Origin: JBGAWK01 sp044227665
GTDB taxonomy: Bacteria > Bacteroidota > Bacteroidia > Chitinophagales > JADIYW01
Length of the DNA stretch: 17,897 nt
Reading direction: 5' to 3'
NCBI GenBank assembly: GCA_044227665.1
Contig: JBGAWK010000050.1
Location: forward strand, 1-17,897
Both the position numbers and the translations under genes were made by a program. Position 1 is the stretch's first letter. The number at the start of each line of letters is the position of its first letter. The notes beneath the pieces were generated by a model. The model was given only the letters and a program-made list of their open reading frames with translations. It searched no databases and was not told the DNA's origin. Below, in pieces: positions 15,101 through 17,897 of this stretch.

Positions 15101-15420
15101 TTACCATAAAGACGTATATATATCCCTACTCCTTGGCAATTGTAAAAAGTTTGCTTGACGAAGAAGACATCTTTTATACTGTAAAAGATGAGCTCATAGT
15201 ACAAACCCACCCCTTCTATTCCAATGCTGTAGGGGGCATAAAATTGCAAGTAAGGGCTTCTGATGCTGAAAGAGTAACCACCTTGCTAAAAGACAGCCAA
15301 CTTTGGGATTCCAATGAGATTCTACCACTTTCTACCCCAGTAAGTCGTATGATGAAAAAATATATTTTGTTAGTTTTATTCTTAATAGTAATTTTTCTTA
15401 TTTTTATTATTGAGCTATAA
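15088..15420 (+). CDS. DUF2007-like protein with a C-terminal membrane anchor
   Basis: The first 70 or so residues (TIKTYIYPYSLAIVKSLLDEEDI, then VGGIKLQVRASDAERVTTLL) resemble DUF2007 (PF09413), called putative signal-transducing proteins. The domain has the beta-alpha-beta form with the typical A-x-x-x-K-x-x-L-x-E-x-x-I helix and the VGGIKLQV strand. A single membrane segment (about 91-109) ends the protein, so the domain is probably held at the inner membrane, facing the cytoplasm; the orientation is inference. Its ATG lies 13 bases inside the ABC ATPase gene, which implies coupled translation. No ligand or partner is known to me, but the coupling suggests it may work with the ATPase. Confidence 0.72.
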   Translation: MEELVTIKTYIYPYSLAIVKSLLDEEDIFYTVKDELIVQTHPFYSNAVGGIKLQVRASDAERVTTLLKDSQLWDSNEILPLSTPVSRMMKKYILLVLFLIVIFLIFIIEL

Positions 15421-15519
15421 ATATACTGGTTATTAATGTTTAAAATATAACAAAAAATAATATGCGTAAGCCAATAAGGATAAAACTCATTTTTTAATTT
15501 CATTATTAAAATAAATCAA

Positions 15520-15527
15520 TATTTTTA
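15520..15527 (+). promoter_or_regulatory. Candidate -7 box before the lone lipoprotein gene
   Basis: TATTTTTA matches TANNTTTG except for the final base. It sits four bases before the ATG at 15532, the same spacing as the lepA box. The surrounding 110 bases are AT-rich, so a chance match is possible. Confidence 0.35.
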
Positions 15528-15531
15528 TGGT

Positions 15532-16122
15532 ATGAAAAAAATAAAACCTACATTTTTTTTGATGCTATTTTTGGTCTTTTTAGGGTGTAATAAAAACAGC
15601 ATAGACAGACTCTCCTATCCCAATGATTTTTACCTCAAATTTTCTCAGAATGGCTCATCTGTTCTTCTCATGGATACCAATGTAGTGCAGATTTCCAACA
15701 ATAAATCTCTTACTTGTACCATAGGCAAAAATGGAGAAGCCAATACCGAATTTTTATCTATAAAATATCCTTCCGGCACATCTAAGTTAAGCGGTGATTT
15801 TCTCAAAACACTTATAGGCGTGAAGCTTCCCTTTGCCGCTACTGATACTATATATCCCAGTAAATATACGACTACCATAGGCTTCAATATAGGAGGCAAG
15901 AATTATACTACTCTTACCCCTCACAAAACCAATAAAAGTGGAACCTACGGTATCACCATACAAAAGGTAGAGTTATTTAAGACGGTAGTACTTTCCCCCA
16001 CAAAAACAGTAGGGTACTACGATGTGAGCGGAAAATTTTCCGGCTATGCTAGTACCGACGGCGCAGACCCTATATATATTCCTAGCGGTATATTCAGAGT
16101 GCTGCTGCAAGAATATAAGTAA
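15532..16122 (+). CDS. Lipoprotein of unknown function
   Basis: The 196-residue product starts with MKKIKPTFF, a hydrophobic core and the lipobox VFLGC, giving a lipidated Cys19. The residues after it, NKNSID, do not fit the K-(D/E)2 export signal, so it may stay in the periplasm, attached to either membrane. The mature part is rich in short beta-strand patterns, Ser, Thr and Gly, with YYDVSGKFSGYAS and YIPSGIFRVLLQ near the end. The shape is that of small Bacteroidota lipoproteins built as one beta-sandwich. I recognise no named family. It stands alone: 111 bases follow the DUF2007-like gene and 70 bases precede parC. No catalytic residues are evident. Confidence 0.72.
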   Translation: MKKIKPTFFLMLFLVFLGCNKNSIDRLSYPNDFYLKFSQNGSSVLLMDTNVVQISNNKSLTCTIGKNGEANTEFLSIKYPSGTSKLSGDFLKTLIGVKLPFAATDTIYPSKYTTTIGFNIGGKNYTTLTPHKTNKSGTYGITIQKVELFKTVVLSPTKTVGYYDVSGKFSGYASTDGADPIYIPSGIFRVLLQEYK

Positions 16123-16155
16123 TCCACAGCTACCGCATCCTTGTTACTTTTAATA

Positions 16156-16173
16156 TTGTCCATTTTGGGACAA
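16156..16173 (+). repeat. Small hairpin upstream of parC
   Basis: TTGTCC (16156-16161) and GGACAA (16168-16173) form a six-base perfect stem around ATTTTG. It lies 33 bases after the lipoprotein stop and before the parC start. It may be a weak terminator, though no T tract follows, or an operator for parC. Confidence is low. Confidence 0.3.
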
Positions 16174-16180
16174 AAACATG

Positions 16181-16187
16181 TATTTTG
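16181..16187 (+). promoter_or_regulatory. Candidate -7 box before parC
   Basis: TATTTTG is one base shorter than the full TANNTTTG form. It lies five bases before the ATG at 16193. A TTG at 16156-16158 stands 22 bases upstream, within the acceptable range for a -33 element. The promoter would give a nearly leaderless parC mRNA. Confidence 0.4.
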
Positions 16188-16192
16188 CACAC

Positions 16193-17897
16193 ATGTCAGA
16201 AGTGTACATAGAGGAAAGCAATAATGAGCAACAAGTAGTACCCATCACGGGCATGTATGAGGATTGGTTCTTGGATTATGCATCTTATGTTATTCTTGAA
16301 CGTGCCGTACCAGCTCTGTATGATGGGCTAAAGCCCGTACAGCGCAGGATATTTCACGCCATGAAAGAATTGGACGACGGCAGATACAACAAAGTCGCCA
16401 ATATCATAGGAAGTACCATGCAGTTTCATCCACATGGTGATGCCTCTATCAATGATGCTATAGTAAATCTAGGTCAAAAAGACTTGATGATAGACTGTCA
16501 GGGCAACTGGGGCGATATTCGTACAGGCGACAGTGCCGCCGCTCCGAGATACATAGAAGCACGCCTATCCAAATTTGCGCTGGAAGTAGCCTTCAATCCA
16601 CATACTACAGAATGGCAGCTATCTTATGACGGCAGAAAGAATGAACCGGTACACCTACCACTAAAGTTTCCTTTGCTTTTAGCACAGGGTGCCGATGGTA
16701 TCGCAGTAGGCTTATCTACCAAGATTATACCCCACAACTTTATAGAGATAATAGATGCAGCCATAGCATACCTAAAGAAAGAAGAATTTATACTCTATCC
16801 CGATTTCCCTACCGGTGCCTTTGCCGATTGTCGCAATTACAATGATGGACGCAGAGGTGGCAGAGTGAGAGTAAGGGCAAAGATGGAAGTACGCGACAAG
16901 AAATTTATAGCTATCACAGAAATCCCCTATTCTACAACAACTACAGGAATAATAGAGTCTATAATAAAAGCCGGAGAAAAAGGTAAATTCAAAATAAAAA
17001 AGGTAGTAGATAATACTGCCAAAAATGTAGAAGTACTCATAGAACTGCAACCTGGCGTGTCGCCAACAGTAACTATGGACGCATTATACGCCTTCTCTGA
17101 CTGTGAAATCTCCCTCTCCCCCAATACCTGTGTAATCTATAATGATAAGCCTATGTTCTTATCCGTCACGGAAGTATTAAAATTATCCGTTGACAATACT
17201 GTAGCCTTACTAAAAAGAGAACTGGAAATCAAGCTGGGAGACCTTGAAGATAAGTGGCATTTTTCTTCTTTAGAAAAAATATTTATTGAAAACAGAATAT
17301 ACAGAGATATTGAAGAGTGTGAGACTTGGGAATCTGTGATAGACACCATAGATAAAGGCTTAGAACCTTTCAAACCTCTGCTGTTGCGAGAAGTAACTAG
17401 AGAGGATATTATTAGACTTACGGAGATAAAAATAAAAAGAATCTCTAAATATGATGCCTTCAAAGCCGATGAACTCCTCAAAGACCTAGAACATCAAATC
17501 AAAAATATAAAATATCACCTCAAACATCTCATAGCTTATGCCATAGACTACTATGCTAGACTAAAAGAACAATACAGTAAAGGTAAAGAACGCAAGACGG
17601 AATTGCTAAACTTTGAGCAAGTAGAAATCAAGCAGGTAGCTGCCAACAACGAAAAATTATATGTAAACCGCAGCGAAGGGTTCATAGGCTATGGCAAAGA
17701 CCTCAAAAAAGAAGAATATATACAAGACTGCTCAGACATAGACGACATCATCTGCTTCATGCGTGACGGCACCTATAAGGTGCTGCCTGTAAAAGATAAA
17801 GTTTTTGTAGGTAAAGACATCATCCATGTAGCAGTATTTGACAAAAAAGATGAGCGCATGACCTACAATGCTATCTATTTGGATGGCAAAACGGGGG
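16193..17897 (+). CDS. parC: DNA topoisomerase IV subunit A (gyrase/topo IV family), 3' end outside the window
   Basis: The frame is open for 568 codons and runs off the window end. It is the DNA-cleaving subunit of a type IIA topoisomerase, which decatenates chromosomes with ParE. The winged-helix domain shows MYEDWFLDYASYVILERAVP (21-40) and the LKPVQRR stretch (46-52). QFHPHGDASINDA (77-89) is the quinolone-determining region, and GDSAAAPRYIEARLSKFA (112-129) holds the catalytic Tyr120. The WLSYDGRKNEP-like loop, FPLLLAQGADGIAVGLSTKIIPHN, the tower domain and KERKTEL follow. The KPVQRR, HPHGDASI and APRYIEARLSKFA patterns, and YNKVANIIG, are those of the Bacteroidota gyrase/topo IV subunit A that pairs with ParE rather than true GyrA. 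The start at 16193 is supported by the -7 box 5 bases upstream and the lack of homology farther upstream. The C-terminal beta-pinwheel domain is not seen. Confidence 0.9.
   Translation, partial: MSEVYIEESNNEQQVVPITGMYEDWFLDYASYVILERAVPALYDGLKPVQRRIFHAMKELDDGRYNKVANIIGSTMQFHPHGDASINDAIVNLGQKDLMIDCQGNWGDIRTGDSAAAPRYIEARLSKFALEVAFNPHTTEWQLSYDGRKNEPVHLPLKFPLLLAQGADGIAVGLSTKIIPHNFIEIIDAAIAYLKKEEFILYPDFPTGAFADCRNYNDGRRGGRVRVRAKMEVRDKKFIAITEIPYSTTTTGIIESIIKAGEKGKFKIKKVVDNTAKNVEVLIELQPGVSPTVTMDALYAFSDCEISLSPNTCVIYNDKPMFLSVTEVLKLSVDNTVALLKRELEIKLGDLEDKWHFSSLEKIFIENRIYRDIEECETWESVIDTIDKGLEPFKPLLLREVTREDIIRLTEIKIKRISKYDAFKADELLKDLEHQIKNIKYHLKHLIAYAIDYYARLKEQYSKGKERKTELLNFEQVEIKQVAANNEKLYVNRSEGFIGYGKDLKKEEYIQDCSDIDDIICFMRDGTYKVLPVKDKVFVGKDIIHVAVFDKKDERMTYNAIYLDGKTG

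Overview
The window looks like ordinary chromosome from a member of the Bacteroidota, probably near the Chitinophagales or Sphingobacteriales. That lineage guess is inference; no search was run. The grounds are: AT-rich DNA; few Shine-Dalgarno-like sites; several starts preceded within 4 to 8 bases by the Bacteroidota -7 promoter box TANNTTTG; a DUF4153 membrane protein; a Bacteroidota-type topoisomerase IV subunit A; a class II branched-chain aminotransferase; and a decayed type IX secretion sorting domain. No tRNA, rRNA, CRISPR array, insertion sequence or phage gene was seen.

Layout. Bases 2-883 are the 3' part of ilvE, convergent with a small TPR gene (911-1237, minus strand). etfB-etfA follow (1303-3016), closed by a very clear hairpin terminator (3033-3074). 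A 250-base spacer with no convincing gene precedes lepA (3336-5126). Next comes a tight three-gene plus-strand cluster (5173-8958): a beta-propeller-like lipoprotein, a DUF4153 polytopic membrane protein and a membrane-anchored serine hydrolase. It meets head-on, with a 6-base overlap, a minus-strand cluster (8953-12070) read in the order SGNH/GDSL hydrolase, glutaryl-CoA dehydrogenase-like enzyme, four-helix membrane protein. A fossil of a type IX secretion C-terminal domain lies at 12096-12310. Then trxB and a TerC-family gene on the minus strand, followed by a divergent plus-strand block: gatC, an orphan LolD/MacB-type ABC ATPase and a DUF2007-like protein, overlapping like an operon. A lone lipoprotein (15532-16122) and the 5' two thirds of parC (16193 to the window end) finish the window.

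How the genes relate. EtfAB accepts electrons from acyl-CoA dehydrogenases, so the glutaryl-CoA dehydrogenase-like enzyme is a plausible client within the same window, though in a separate transcript. lepA, gatC, trxB and parC are housekeeping genes. The least understood parts are the lipoprotein/DUF4153/serine hydrolase cluster and the SGNH hydrolase cluster. Both carry envelope proteins and invite study, but I see no evidence for a defence, mobile or wholly new system. The best sequence-level observations are the sorting-domain fossil, the repeated promoter-next-to-ATG arrangement implying leaderless mRNAs, and the inverted repeat that covers the terC start.
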